Shown: positions 15,422-24,356, numbered from the stretch's first letter. The stretch is DNA of 64,000 nucleotides from Ilumatobacteraceae bacterium (GCA_025463305.1 JAOBWK010000029.1:1-64000); one strand, 5' to 3'. Notes: generated from the letters alone by a model not told the origin. Numbers and translations are program-made.

Positions 15422-15766
15422 CTACGCGCGGAAGGGGAGCGTCGGCTGCTCGACGCGCGAGCGGACTGGACGGGCATGACGCGCTGGTGTGCCGCGAGTC
15501 GGCTGCGGACCTTCGACTGTTCGCTCGACATCAGCTGGTGGCCACGTGATCGGACCTCCGAGCATCTGCTCGAGCAATGGTCGTGGGACTCGCAGGAGGT
15601 TGCCGACGCGGATCACCGGCAGGCCGGCGCCACCGTTCGTCGCGAGGTACTGCCGGACGAGCGTGTAGGCGGAGCTTCGCCCGATCCGCATGACCGCTGC
15701 CATCTCCTCGACGGTCAGCAGGTCGGGCGGATCGCAGGCGTTCGCAACTTCTCGTGTCGTCCTCAC
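15422..15766 (-). CDS. Helix-turn-helix (excisionase/MerR-like) DNA-binding protein
   Basis: A 114-residue protein with a winged helix-turn-helix (LLTVEEMAAVMRIGRSSAY, then a wing around LPVIRVGNLLRVPRPLLEQM) as in excisionases and plasmid-type regulators. The GTG at 15766 is preferred because AGAGGGA lies 7 nt upstream; an ATG at 15811 has no such site. It is separated from the relaxase start by 88 bp on the same strand. It may regulate relaxase expression, act as a directionality factor, or both. The tail is Pro/Arg-rich. Confidence 0.78.
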   Translation of the reverse strand: MRTTREVANACDPPDLLTVEEMAAVMRIGRSSAYTLVRQYLATNGGAGLPVIRVGNLLRVPRPLLEQMLGGPITWPPADVERTVEGPQPTRGTPARHARPVRSRVEQPTLPFRA

Positions 15767-15918
15767 GTGCGCATCCCTCTCAGGGCGCGTTCGACGCGCC
15801 TTGAGTGACATCGGGGTCGTCGAACTGCGGGGAAGGGAGGCGACCTCCACGTCGAGGTCGCCTGGTGCGTGTCACACTCTTCGGGACTGGTGATTCATGT
15901 GTCGAGGGGGACGAATTC

Positions 15919-17649
15919 GTGGGTGAAGAGAATTGGCAGCCGGCGCGGCTGATACCGACGTCGGGGATCAGCGGGCCGGACGAGCAGGAGACTCGGGCGA
16001 CCTCGGCACTTCTTGCGGTGCTCCCCATCGTGCGTGACTTCGCCTCGGCGTTGCTCCGTCCGTTCGGGGCGCCGTCCGGGGCCATCGAGACCTTCATCGA
16101 GGTGCCTCTGTTGCATGCCGACGGGCGTACGGTCCGGCCCGACGGCGTGATTCAGATCTCACGTGGCCAGCGCAGCTGGACAGCTCTCGTCGAGGTGAAG
16201 ACAGGCAACAACGACCTCGGCCGCGAGCAAGTCGAGAGCTACCTGGACATTGCCAAAGACAACGCCTTCGACGCTGTGCTCACGATCTCCAACCAAATCG
16301 CGCCTGCGGCCGGTGTGCACCCCGTCGACGTCGACAAACGCAAGCTGCGCAAGGTCGCCCTGCATCACGTTTCGTGGGCCGAGATCGTGTCAGCGGCGGT
16401 GTTGCAGCGTGTCCATCGTGGAGTCGCAGATCCGGAGCAGGCGTGGATCCTCGCCGAGCTGATTCGCTATCTCGAGCACCCACGTTCGGGTGCGCTCGAC
16501 TTCACGGACATGGGTGGTGCGTGGGTGGGCGTGCGCGAGTCGGTGTTGGCGGGCACGCTCCGAGCCAATGACAGGGGCGCGATCGAGGTGGTGTCGCGTT
16601 GGGATCAGCTGCTCCGCTTCGCCGCTCTGCGATTGGAGCGAGATCTGGGCTCCGGTGTTCAAGTGTCGTTGTCTCGGCGTGAGCAAGCTGACCCGACCAT
16701 CCGGCCGGCTGCGCTCCTCAACGAACTGGTGAGCAAGGGAACGCTGTCGGGCTCCTTGCGGGTTCCGAACACGGTCGGCGAGCTGATGATCACGGCCGAT
16801 GTGCGAACCGGTCGCTGCACGATCGAAGTGGATGTCGCTGCTCCGGGAGACGGCAGACCGTTGACCAGAGTCAACTGGCTGCTCCGACAGCTCGGCGACG
16901 CCCACGAGGCGGTGAGGGTTGATGCGTTTGCCCACATGGCGCGTACGAGCGTGAGCGGGCTGCTCAAGGCGGTCCGTGCAGATCCGACGATTCTCCTGGC
17001 CGACCCGAAGGCCGACATTCGGCGATTCAGAGTCGCAGCGACGTCGCAGCTCGGCACCAAGCGCGGAGTTGGGCGTGGAAGCTTCATCGATTCGATACTC
17101 GGGGCGATCGACGGCTTCTACCAAACGGTTCTGCAGGGCATTCGGCCGTGGGTCGCGAAGGCCCCGCAGTTGCCGAAGCCGGGCGCAGCGCTCGCCGCAG
17201 CAGGCATCGACACGACCGTGCTGCCCGACGAGCAAGTCGTCGATGAGCTCCTCGACGAACCGCAGTCGGAACTCGACAGCATCGAACAACACGATCTGGA
17301 CACCGACGCCTCCAACTTGGCGTTGCCCGCTGATCCGCCAGAGCCAGGGGCAGACGATCAGCTCGTCAGCTGGGATGAACAGCAAGACGACATTCGCGAA
17401 GAGCGCATGGCCGGCGTCAGTGCTGAGGGATCTGCCGCATCGGACCCGTGGCCGAAGCCGCGGGCTGAGACTCTGTCCGATCCGGGCCTGGACTCGGTGC
17501 CAACCCCACGGCACGGCGAAGCGATTGCGCCTCGGCCGACGTGTCGCCTGTGCGGAGAGCCTGTATCCCTCGACGATCCGGACGATGAAACGTCGTGGAT
17601 TCATGCGGAGGACGCCAACGACCGAGGGGATCACACCGCAGAGGTCTGA
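15919..17649 (+). CDS. PD-(D/E)XK nuclease-like protein with C-terminal zinc-finger-like end
   Basis: About 576 residues. The N-terminal part carries a PD-(D/E)XK arrangement: E61 (FIEVPLL), D75 (RPDGVIQIS) and E92-x-K94 (ALVEVKTGNND), followed by a REQVESYLDIAKD helix. The middle (about 200-420) is a mixed domain I do not recognise. The C-terminus has a CRLCGEPV knuckle and ends HAEDANDRGDHTAEV, a tail found in uncharacterised actinobacterial proteins. The GTG at 15919 follows GAGGGGG; an in-frame GTG at 15865 is possible. It converges on the helicase gene, 29 bp apart. A DNA-acting role is inferred from the motif and context. Confidence 0.68.
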   Translation: MGEENWQPARLIPTSGISGPDEQETRATSALLAVLPIVRDFASALLRPFGAPSGAIETFIEVPLLHADGRTVRPDGVIQISRGQRSWTALVEVKTGNNDLGREQVESYLDIAKDNAFDAVLTISNQIAPAAGVHPVDVDKRKLRKVALHHVSWAEIVSAAVLQRVHRGVADPEQAWILAELIRYLEHPRSGALDFTDMGGAWVGVRESVLAGTLRANDRGAIEVVSRWDQLLRFAALRLERDLGSGVQVSLSRREQADPTIRPAALLNELVSKGTLSGSLRVPNTVGELMITADVRTGRCTIEVDVAAPGDGRPLTRVNWLLRQLGDAHEAVRVDAFAHMARTSVSGLLKAVRADPTILLADPKADIRRFRVAATSQLGTKRGVGRGSFIDSILGAIDGFYQTVLQGIRPWVAKAPQLPKPGAALAAAGIDTTVLPDEQVVDELLDEPQSELDSIEQHDLDTDASNLALPADPPEPGADDQLVSWDEQQDDIREERMAGVSAEGSAASDPWPKPRAETLSDPGLDSVPTPRHGEAIAPRPTCRLCGEPVSLDDPDDETSWIHAEDANDRGDHTAEV

Positions 17650-17678
17650 ACGGCGTTGCCAAGGGTGTCGAGGTCGCG

Positions 17679-20600
17679 CTACGCGACGGCCGCTGCGAAC
17701 GCTTGGTAGAGGTCGCCCGAGAGTGGATGTTCCAGTTCCCACGTGATCGCCATCGGACGCTCGCCCACGTGGCTGCGGTAGGTGGCGGGTCCGAGGAACC
17801 AGAACGAGCGGTCGTCGGCGCGGAGTCGCGTGAACAGCAGGATGGTGCGGCCTTGGCTCTGGTGGTGCTGGTAGCGCTGGCCGGTCGTGCCGTCGGCGCG
17901 TGTCGTCGACTGGCTCTCCCAGTGGATGAGGTTCCGGCTGATGGCGTAGTCGCGGTAGCGGGTGGTCGGGGAGAAGCCGCCACTGCTCTTGTCGAGGGTG
18001 AAGGCGAGCAGGTCGGCGCCGGCGTCCTTGGCGTCGTAGACGCCGCTTTGCCAGGCAGCGATCTTCGCCCCGGATCCGAGTCCGAAGGCGGCGAGGATCT
18101 CGATGCGGCTGTAGCGACCATGGATCTGCAGCGGGCAGTCCGGATGAGTGTCGAGCCGAGTGTGCACGTGATCGATGCGATGGTCGAGCAACTCGAACAG
18201 CTCGAGCAACTCGCTGCGAACCTGCGGATGGGCCCAGAGGAGATCGACAGCTTGTTGGAGTGTCGTGTCGGCCTTGATGGCCCGATCGGTGACAGAGGCG
18301 ACGAGCATCTGGAGGAGGCGCCGCTCACGCTCGGCCAGTCCCGCAACCAGCGGAGCTCGTGGGGCTGCCAGACGATGCCGGTAAGTGTTGATCCGTTCTT
18401 CGTCGTCCACGTGCAGCAGTCGCCCGATGGCACGGCGAAGGACGCGCTCGTGGGGTCCGTCGGCGAGCACGCCGACGTCGGCGTCTTGTTTGAGGTCCGA
18501 CCAGCTCTTGCTGCCTTCGTAGATGTCCTCGAGGTCGAGACCGGATTCGTAGAGGAACTCGGCCAGACCGATCGCCGGCCGTTCTCGCTCGAGTGATCGC
18601 AGTTCGTCGACCTTGGCGGGCCACCGGGTGGGGATTGCGTCGCGCAGGCTGCGGAGCACGACCTCGGATGCGAGCGGGTCGAGTTGCATGTTGCAGCCAG
18701 CAGGGAGGAACGGGAACTGTTGCTCGACTGCGCGTTCGATGTCGCGGCGGGTTCCGCCGAGGAGGGCTCGGTAGCGGCGATCGAACCGGAACTCCTTGCG
18801 GTGCAGGCCGACGAAGTCGAGCACGGTGCAGGCGGTCTTGCCAGTGGCTTTGCGGAGGCCGCGGCCGAGTTGTTGGAGGAACAGTGTCGAGCTCTCGGTG
18901 GGGCGGAGCATGAGCACGGTGTCGACCGCTGGGATGTCGACGCCTTCGTTGAACAGGTCGACCGAGAACACGATCCGAACTCGGCCCTCGGCAAGATCAC
19001 GCAGGGCGCCTTCGCGTTCTGTGCGCGTGGTTTCGGCGGAGACGGCGACAGCGGCGATTCCGTGGCGATTGAAGTGGTGCGCCATGAAGTGGGCGTGTTG
19101 CACGCTGACGCAGAACCCGAGCGCGCGAAGCGATGACACCTCGCAGTGTTCGGCGAGTTGGTGGACGACGAGCCGAGCCCATGCGTCGGAGCTCGTGTAG
19201 GCGTTGCTGAGTGCGTCGATGTCGTAGCCGCGTCCTCGTCGCCATGGGATCTGGCGGAGGTCGATTCCGTCGTGGATGCCGAAGTAGAGGAACGGGGTGA
19301 GGTGTTGCTGGTCGATCGCTTCCCACAACCGGAGTTCGGCGGCGATGCGATCGTCGAACCAGTGCAGCACGGACATGCCGTCGCTGCGCTCTGGAGTCGC
19401 CGTGAGGCCGAGCAGCTCGCGCGGGGCGACGTGGTTGAGGACGCGTTCGTAGGACGTTGCTGCGGCGTGGTGGAACTCGTCGACGATGACGACGTCGAAG
19501 TGGTCGGGCGGCAGCGCGGCGAGATCGCTGGCGTGCAAGCTCTGGATCGAGGCGAAGACGTGGTCGAACCGCGTCGGTCGCGCTCCGCCGACCCACTTCT
19601 CACCGAACGATGCGTCGCGCAAGGCATAGCGGAAGGTCGCGAGGCTCTGGTCGAGGATCTCTTCGCGATGAGCGATGAACAGCAGTCGGGCCCGAGGGAG
19701 CTGCGTTCGGAGCGCTGCGTAGTCGAGCGCGGCCATCACGGTCTTACCTGTTCCCGTGGCGGCGGCCAACAGATTGCGATGATGGCCGCGCTGCCGGGAG
19801 AGTTCGATCAGTTCGAGCAGCCGCTCCTGGAACGGATGCGGCCGCAGCTCGATCGGGCTGAGGATCACGTGCGGTCCTCGATCCACGCCGACGGCCCGCT
19901 CGCGTTCGTCCTCGAACTGCTCGGGGTCGTATGGAACGAAGTCGCCGGCGGCCCAGTAGCTCTCGAACACGGCACTGAACTTGTCGATCACGCCAGGGTT
20001 GCGAGCAGCCGAGGCACGCACATTCCACTCGAGGCCGGTCACCTGCGCCGAGTGCGTGAGGTTCGACGACCCCACGTACGCCGTCGAGAATCCGGAGCGC
20101 CGATGGAACACCCACGCCTTCGCGTGGAGACGAGTGGTGCCGAGGTCGTACGAGATCCGAACGTCCGCGCCGAGATCGACGAGCTGATCGAGGGCACGTC
20201 TCTCGGTCGAGTCCGTGTACGTGGTCGTCAACACGCGGAGCTGGCGGCCGGCATCACAATGCCGGCGGAGCGCCTCGAGCAATGGCCCGATTCCACTCCG
20301 GCGGATGAAGGCCATCACGACGTCGATCGCGTCGGCCGACTCGATCTCCGACCGCAGCTGACTCCACAACGTCGGCTCACCGGGAGCGTTCGTCAGCAAC
20401 GTAGTGTCGAGCACCGGAATGATGGGCGACGAGATCCGAGCCGTCGAGCCGTCCGGGTTTCGCGACAGGATCGCGTGCAGCACCGCGCCGGGATCGGCGG
20501 GCATCGACTGCCCATCCACTTTCACGAGGTCGCCGAGACGTTCGAGCAAGGCCCGAGCAACTTGCACCCCAGTCCGAACTCGATGCTCATCGCTGACGTC

Positions 20601-20771
20601 GAGGAGCGCCCGCTCGACCTGCTGACTGACGTGCCATGCGATCCGGTCGGCAGCGTCTGCAGTATTGAGTGGCCGTTCGTCCACAGGCAGCTGAGCCGAC
20701 AGCTCAGCGATCTGGGCCCGTATTCCATCCGTGATGAGGCTCTCGTAGAGGCCAGGCCCGAGCTCCGTCAC
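17679..20771 (-). CDS. PLD-SF2 helicase-DUF3427 protein
   Basis: 1030 residues in three parts. A phospholipase-D-like nuclease domain carries HAKAW (H216, K218) and GSSNLT (234-239), a single HKD motif. A superfamily 2 helicase follows with Walker A ATGTGKT (339-345), DEFH box (431-434), GLTATPER and QLGRGLRK. The long C-terminus matches DUF3427 (DLLAFTLDKSSGGFSPTTRY). This architecture recurs in defence islands and acts on DNA by inference. The GTG at 20771 has a TAACGT element 6 nt upstream. It is 46 bp downstream of the NERD gene on the same strand. Confidence 0.88.
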   Translation of the reverse strand: MTELGPGLYESLITDGIRAQIAELSAQLPVDERPLNTADAADRIAWHVSQQVERALLDVSDEHRVRTGVQVARALLERLGDLVKVDGQSMPADPGAVLHAILSRNPDGSTARISSPIIPVLDTTLLTNAPGEPTLWSQLRSEIESADAIDVVMAFIRRSGIGPLLEALRRHCDAGRQLRVLTTTYTDSTERRALDQLVDLGADVRISYDLGTTRLHAKAWVFHRRSGFSTAYVGSSNLTHSAQVTGLEWNVRASAARNPGVIDKFSAVFESYWAAGDFVPYDPEQFEDERERAVGVDRGPHVILSPIELRPHPFQERLLELIELSRQRGHHRNLLAAATGTGKTVMAALDYAALRTQLPRARLLFIAHREEILDQSLATFRYALRDASFGEKWVGGARPTRFDHVFASIQSLHASDLAALPPDHFDVVIVDEFHHAAATSYERVLNHVAPRELLGLTATPERSDGMSVLHWFDDRIAAELRLWEAIDQQHLTPFLYFGIHDGIDLRQIPWRRGRGYDIDALSNAYTSSDAWARLVVHQLAEHCEVSSLRALGFCVSVQHAHFMAHHFNRHGIAAVAVSAETTRTEREGALRDLAEGRVRIVFSVDLFNEGVDIPAVDTVLMLRPTESSTLFLQQLGRGLRKATGKTACTVLDFVGLHRKEFRFDRRYRALLGGTRRDIERAVEQQFPFLPAGCNMQLDPLASEVVLRSLRDAIPTRWPAKVDELRSLERERPAIGLAEFLYESGLDLEDIYEGSKSWSDLKQDADVGVLADGPHERVLRRAIGRLLHVDDEERINTYRHRLAAPRAPLVAGLAERERRLLQMLVASVTDRAIKADTTLQQAVDLLWAHPQVRSELLELFELLDHRIDHVHTRLDTHPDCPLQIHGRYSRIEILAAFGLGSGAKIAAWQSGVYDAKDAGADLLAFTLDKSSGGFSPTTRYRDYAISRNLIHWESQSTTRADGTTGQRYQHHQSQGRTILLFTRLRADDRSFWFLGPATYRSHVGERPMAITWELEHPLSGDLYQAFAAAVA

Positions 20772-20777
20772 GATGCG

Positions 20778-20783
20778 ACGTTA
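20778..20783 (-). promoter_or_regulatory. Possible leaderless -10 of the helicase gene
   Basis: TAACGT on the minus strand, 6 nt before the GTG at 20771, within the short gap after the NERD gene. It would allow the helicase to be expressed independently of the upstream genes. Confidence 0.4.
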
Positions 20784-20817
20784 CGCGCCCCGACGATTGC
20801 TCTGTGACTTCGCCCAC

Positions 20818-21822
20818 TCACGCGGACGATGCTGGCGACGTTCGCCACGTGACATCGCGTCTGGCGATCTCGAAGATGGCGTCGACTCGATCCGCCGCGA
20901 GCACCTGCGGTTGCGACTTCAGCCATCTCGACAGCTGCTCGCGGTACAGCACCCGGACATCGGGACACCGAGCCTTGACGGTGATCTCGGCACCAACGAT
21001 GACGATGACGGCCTGAACGGCGACATCGAAGCCGCAGCCGGCCGTGAGGAGTTTGCTCGCTCGGGCGGCTTCGTGTCGGGAGTTACGCAGGTAATGCGTT
21101 CGTTGGCCGTTCACCAGGAGTGCCTTCTCAGCGACCCACACGTTGCCTCTCGGATGGTTCTTGGTGTTGAGCGTGAAGATGCCCGCAGGCCCGATGACGA
21201 TGTGGTCGATATCGCTGTCTCCGGATCCGACCGGCACCGAGTGAACCGCATGCCATCCCTCCGGGAGTCCGTCCAGCTTCCTTCCGACCCTCTCCTCGCC
21301 GCGGCTCCCGATTCGGTACGCGCGCTCATCGGTATGGACTCCGAGAACTCGAGCGAGCAGCGTTCGTACCGGTGCCTCGGTGCGCAGCTCAACCGCCTTG
21401 GCCTTTACCAGCTCGCCCGGCTGATTGGTGGATAGGTCCCTCCAGCCTTCGCCCCCGGCAGCGCTGACTACCGACTCGGGAACCTTCGACGGAGGCGCCG
21501 TCCGTGCGGCGGCTGGCGCTGGTGCAGGTTCGTCCGTGGCTACGCACGGCGGCGGCTCCTCCGTCGCGCCTCGTGAAGCGCCTCCGCTCGGCATGCCCAG
21601 CGACGACTCGCTCGCTGAAGCGTCAGTGTCGAGAACAAACTCCGAGGTCTGCAACCAGGCGTCAGCGGCGGCAGCGAACTGGTCAGCCCAGCACGAGATC
21701 TCGACCGTTCGGGCGCCGGACACGAGATCGACGAATCCGACTCGCTCACCACTATCGACTAGCGATACGAACAGTCGGTCGTGTCCATACCGACGCCATC
21801 GCCTTACGGTCATCTCTGACAT
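20818..21822 (-). CDS. NERD (nuclease-related) domain protein
   Basis: A 334-residue protein. The N-terminal about 60 residues form a small beta-rich domain (RLFVSLVDSGERVGFVDL), followed by a low-complexity Ala/Pro/Glu linker. The NERD domain covers about residues 165-290: RIGSRGEERVGRKLDGLPEG, SDIDHIVIGPAGIFTLNTKN and VAVQAVIVIVG. NERD is a PD-(D/E)XK-fold relative thought to act in DNA processing. The ATG at 21822 has a strong ribosome binding site (GGAGG, 7 nt). It lies between the NUDIX and helicase genes on one strand. Confidence 0.85.
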   Translation of the reverse strand: MSEMTVRRWRRYGHDRLFVSLVDSGERVGFVDLVSGARTVEISCWADQFAAAADAWLQTSEFVLDTDASASESSLGMPSGGASRGATEEPPPCVATDEPAPAPAAARTAPPSKVPESVVSAAGGEGWRDLSTNQPGELVKAKAVELRTEAPVRTLLARVLGVHTDERAYRIGSRGEERVGRKLDGLPEGWHAVHSVPVGSGDSDIDHIVIGPAGIFTLNTKNHPRGNVWVAEKALLVNGQRTHYLRNSRHEAARASKLLTAGCGFDVAVQAVIVIVGAEITVKARCPDVRVLYREQLSRWLKSQPQVLAADRVDAIFEIARRDVTWRTSPASSA

Positions 21823-21943
21823 CAGGTGCCTCCACCCGTGAGTCCCGCTTGTGCCATCGGCAAGAACGGCGTTCGGCATGAGCAGTGGCTGATCGCCAGG
21901 CGTCAGACCCGTCGGACGTCACTCGTCGTCGAATCTCGCTCGT

Positions 21944-22738
21944 TCAGGCATCCACCGTCCAAACCGCCGTCTCAGCGATCTTCACGGCCTGATTCTCTCC
22001 CGGCACCGCTCCGAGCCGTCGAATCTGCGCTTCGGTCGCCCAGAGGATCTCGGGGTGGCCATCGTTTAGAAGTCGTCGAAGCGTCTCCGTCTGCGAGCTG
22101 CTCGGCACGACCTCAAAGACCTCCGCGATGAGTATCTCGTGAGACTTGGCGTAGTCGCTGTACCGGAGTGGCGGTTGGACGGTGGCGACGTAGCGCGCAT
22201 TCACGTATCCAAATTCATCGCGGGGCAGCACCCCCGTCTGAATCAACTCCTCGAAGAACTCTCGCCAGGGCCCCGACTCTCGATCGTGCCGGCCTTCAAA
22301 CCATGTCACGAACCGACGCAGATTTCGTACTGGAATCCGCACGCGCAGGTCATGCTCGCTCACGGGATCGACGGGCAGTAGGTCGTCATTCAATGCACCA
22401 AACTGCGCCAACACGGAACTATTCGGTAGCGCCTTGTAGACCCCACCTACTGGTTGAAATTGTGGGAAGCGGGTGCCTTTGACCAATAGATAGTGACCGT
22501 CGATTTTTATACGATAAAGATAGGATATGGAGAATCGAATGTGCTGGCCGCGATATCTCACGGAATAGTATTCGAGTTTGAGGTACCGAAAGTTGTCGAG
22601 AACGCCATCGACGAATGGAACGCCAAACCCGACGGCGACTCCGATCGCTAGGCCAAACGGGCCGGAGCCAACCGTCGTAATAGTCGCGGCGCCGAGACTC
22701 AGCACTATGACGATTGCATAGGCGGATAGGCGCCTCAC
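21944..22738 (-). CDS. Two-TM SMODS-associated NUDIX domain protein
   Basis: A 264-residue protein with two N-terminal transmembrane helices (about 7-25 and 27-47) and a cytosolic NUDIX domain. It reads IRFSISYLYRIKIDGHYLLV then FPQFQPVGGVYK (96-102), a long insert, and the REFFEEL part of the NUDIX box (159-165). The split box and PVGGVYK are characteristic of the SMODS-associated NUDIX (S-NUDIX) family described beside cyclic-oligonucleotide synthases in anti-phage islands. There it may sense or hydrolyse a nucleotide messenger. The GTG at 22738 follows AGGAG with 6-nt spacing; the longer frame overlaps the upstream gene. It lies 52 bp downstream of the AbiEii-type gene. Confidence 0.8.
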   Translation of the reverse strand: MRRLSAYAIVIVLSLGAATITTVGSGPFGLAIGVAVGFGVPFVDGVLDNFRYLKLEYYSVRYRGQHIRFSISYLYRIKIDGHYLLVKGTRFPQFQPVGGVYKALPNSSVLAQFGALNDDLLPVDPVSEHDLRVRIPVRNLRRFVTWFEGRHDRESGPWREFFEELIQTGVLPRDEFGYVNARYVATVQPPLRYSDYAKSHEILIAEVFEVVPSSSQTETLRRLLNDGHPEILWATEAQIRRLGAVPGENQAVKIAETAVWTVDA

Positions 22739-22790
22739 GAGCCGCTCCTGGCGCTGGATAGGCTGTTGACGACCGGGGCGGCTTCGGATC

Positions 22791-24152
22791 TCATAACGCC
22801 CTTCTTCCCGGGCAGTTACGACCGTATTTGTCAGAATGGGCGTTGATCTTGCGCGACGGTTTCGCTCGCCCAAAGGTCTTCCCACATGAAGCACAAGTGA
22901 CCGTGTACGTCCTAGCTGCGAATGGACTGGCACGGTACAGACCTGTATTCGATGCCGACCGGGATCGCTTCTGTGCTACGAATGTGCCGGCCTTTGACGC
23001 ATCTCCAGCCTTCGTGAGCTCCATTCGGTACCTTGGCTCGAACGGCTGATCGGTAATTTCCAAGAACTCGACCTTGTGCTGGAAGAGGCACTTTATCCCG
23101 GGCCCAGAGCGGCCGCCGGTTTGATCGTAGACGTAGAAGTACTCAAACGCGCGTCCGTCTTCCCGCATCTTATAAGTGAGCGAGTACGGCTCGATCATCC
23201 TTGTCACTCCGTCGTATCGAACGCGCAAGAGCTTCCGTTCAGTCGCCGCCTCCATGATGGGGTTTCTGAGGCGAGACGGATAAAACGTTGCGGCAAATTC
23301 CGCTCCCTCTGGCAAAGGTCCGAACAGCGATTCCAGTCCTGAGGTGAGTGCACTCACGGCGTCGTCGAAGTCGATACGCGCCGGTGACGGACACACCACC
23401 GTATTCCAGTAGCCGCGGAATAGGTCGAGTGGCAGATCCAGGAGCAATGACTTCGCTGCCCGCGGACTTCTGCCGAAGATGGTCTTCCGAAGGAAGACCT
23501 GCATGAGCTCCACGCGATCGAGCTCGATCTCCGATGCGAAGGCAATGGCGTAGACCAGGTCAAAGAGGTCGAAGCTGTGTCGACGTTGGAGGAGACACTT
23601 TAGTTTCTCTGCGATTGCTTCCTCTAGCTTTACGCAACGAATGTGAGTCACGCACGCATCTGCGTCCGAGTAAGGGTGCAGAAGTCGGCGAATTTGCGGT
23701 GGCAGAAATAGGCGATCGTATTGTGTTACATCAACCCTCAAATTTAAGGTGATGTGATCAACCCCATCGAGAAACTCTTTGAAATAGAGGTTGTAGGCGT
23801 AGATAGTTCGTTGCCGATCAATGGCCATCTGTCCCGCGAGCTCATTGCGCTCAATATCGAAAGCTACTCCGGCGTTGGCCTCGACGTACCTACAAACTCG
23901 GTTGAGTTCGTCGAGCAAGCGTGAGCTATCGAGCGGATGCGACGAACTCAGATCGATATCGTCCGAAAAGCGAGTTCCGGGAAAGTATCCCTTTCTTAGA
24001 GAGTTGCCACCCTTGAGCACCAGGTCGTCGGCTATCGCGGACTCACGAAAGAGACCTGCAATAAACCAGCCGAGGAGGTAGTCGCGCTGGACGTCTGCTG
24101 CGTCCAGGTCGACCGCCTGGGCGCTCGTGACAAGTTCCATGTTGGAGATCAC
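22791..24152 (-). CDS. AbiEii/AbiGii-type nucleotidyltransferase with WYL-like and zinc-finger ends
   Basis: 453 residues. The N-terminal nucleotidyltransferase fold has KGGNSL (47-52) and RFSDDIDLS (61-69), the latter giving the metal-binding aspartates. The helical EEAIAEKLKCLLQRRHSFDL block (about 176-195) is typical of AbiEii toxins. Residues about 300-380 (LLRVRYDGVTRMIEPYSL, EYFYVYDQTGG) look like a WYL-type ligand-binding domain. C419, C422, H438 and C446 form a likely zinc finger. AbiEii toxins transfer nucleotides to tRNA or other targets and normally pair with an AbiEi antitoxin, which is absent here. Starts possible: GTG 24152 or ATG 24140. The gene is AT-richer than the chromosome. 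Confidence 0.82.
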   Translation of the reverse strand: MISNMELVTSAQAVDLDAADVQRDYLLGWFIAGLFRESAIADDLVLKGGNSLRKGYFPGTRFSDDIDLSSSHPLDSSRLLDELNRVCRYVEANAGVAFDIERNELAGQMAIDRQRTIYAYNLYFKEFLDGVDHITLNLRVDVTQYDRLFLPPQIRRLLHPYSDADACVTHIRCVKLEEAIAEKLKCLLQRRHSFDLFDLVYAIAFASEIELDRVELMQVFLRKTIFGRSPRAAKSLLLDLPLDLFRGYWNTVVCPSPARIDFDDAVSALTSGLESLFGPLPEGAEFAATFYPSRLRNPIMEAATERKLLRVRYDGVTRMIEPYSLTYKMREDGRAFEYFYVYDQTGGRSGPGIKCLFQHKVEFLEITDQPFEPRYRMELTKAGDASKAGTFVAQKRSRSASNTGLYRASPFAARTYTVTCASCGKTFGRAKPSRKINAHSDKYGRNCPGRRAL

Positions 24153-24356
24153 TAGTCAGATCCCACAGTTGGAGAACCCACTTTTTGGCATCCGTTGCAC
24201 GAACCGTGCGTGCCGGACGAGAGCGGTCTCCGAAACTCTGTCGGCGGCAGGCTCGTCGGAGGTCCGTATACGCGGCCGCTCACAAGCTGTGGTCTGACTT
24301 TGATTCTTCAGCCGACATGGTGCCTGCCCCTCGCCCCCGGATTCATGACACTATCG
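24153..24356. other. Intergenic gap upstream of the AbiEii-type gene
   Basis: About 200 bases expected to hold the promoter of the minus-strand cargo genes. A small perfect inverted repeat, GCACG-AAC-CGTGC (24197-24209), lies 45 bp upstream of the first gene and could be an operator. No convincing -10 of the TANNNT leaderless type is present. Confidence 0.35.

Noticed and set aside
22739..22933. Longer N-terminus of the S-NUDIX protein
   Set aside because: It overlaps the upstream NTase gene and has no protein-like character; GTG 22738 has a good ribosome binding site.
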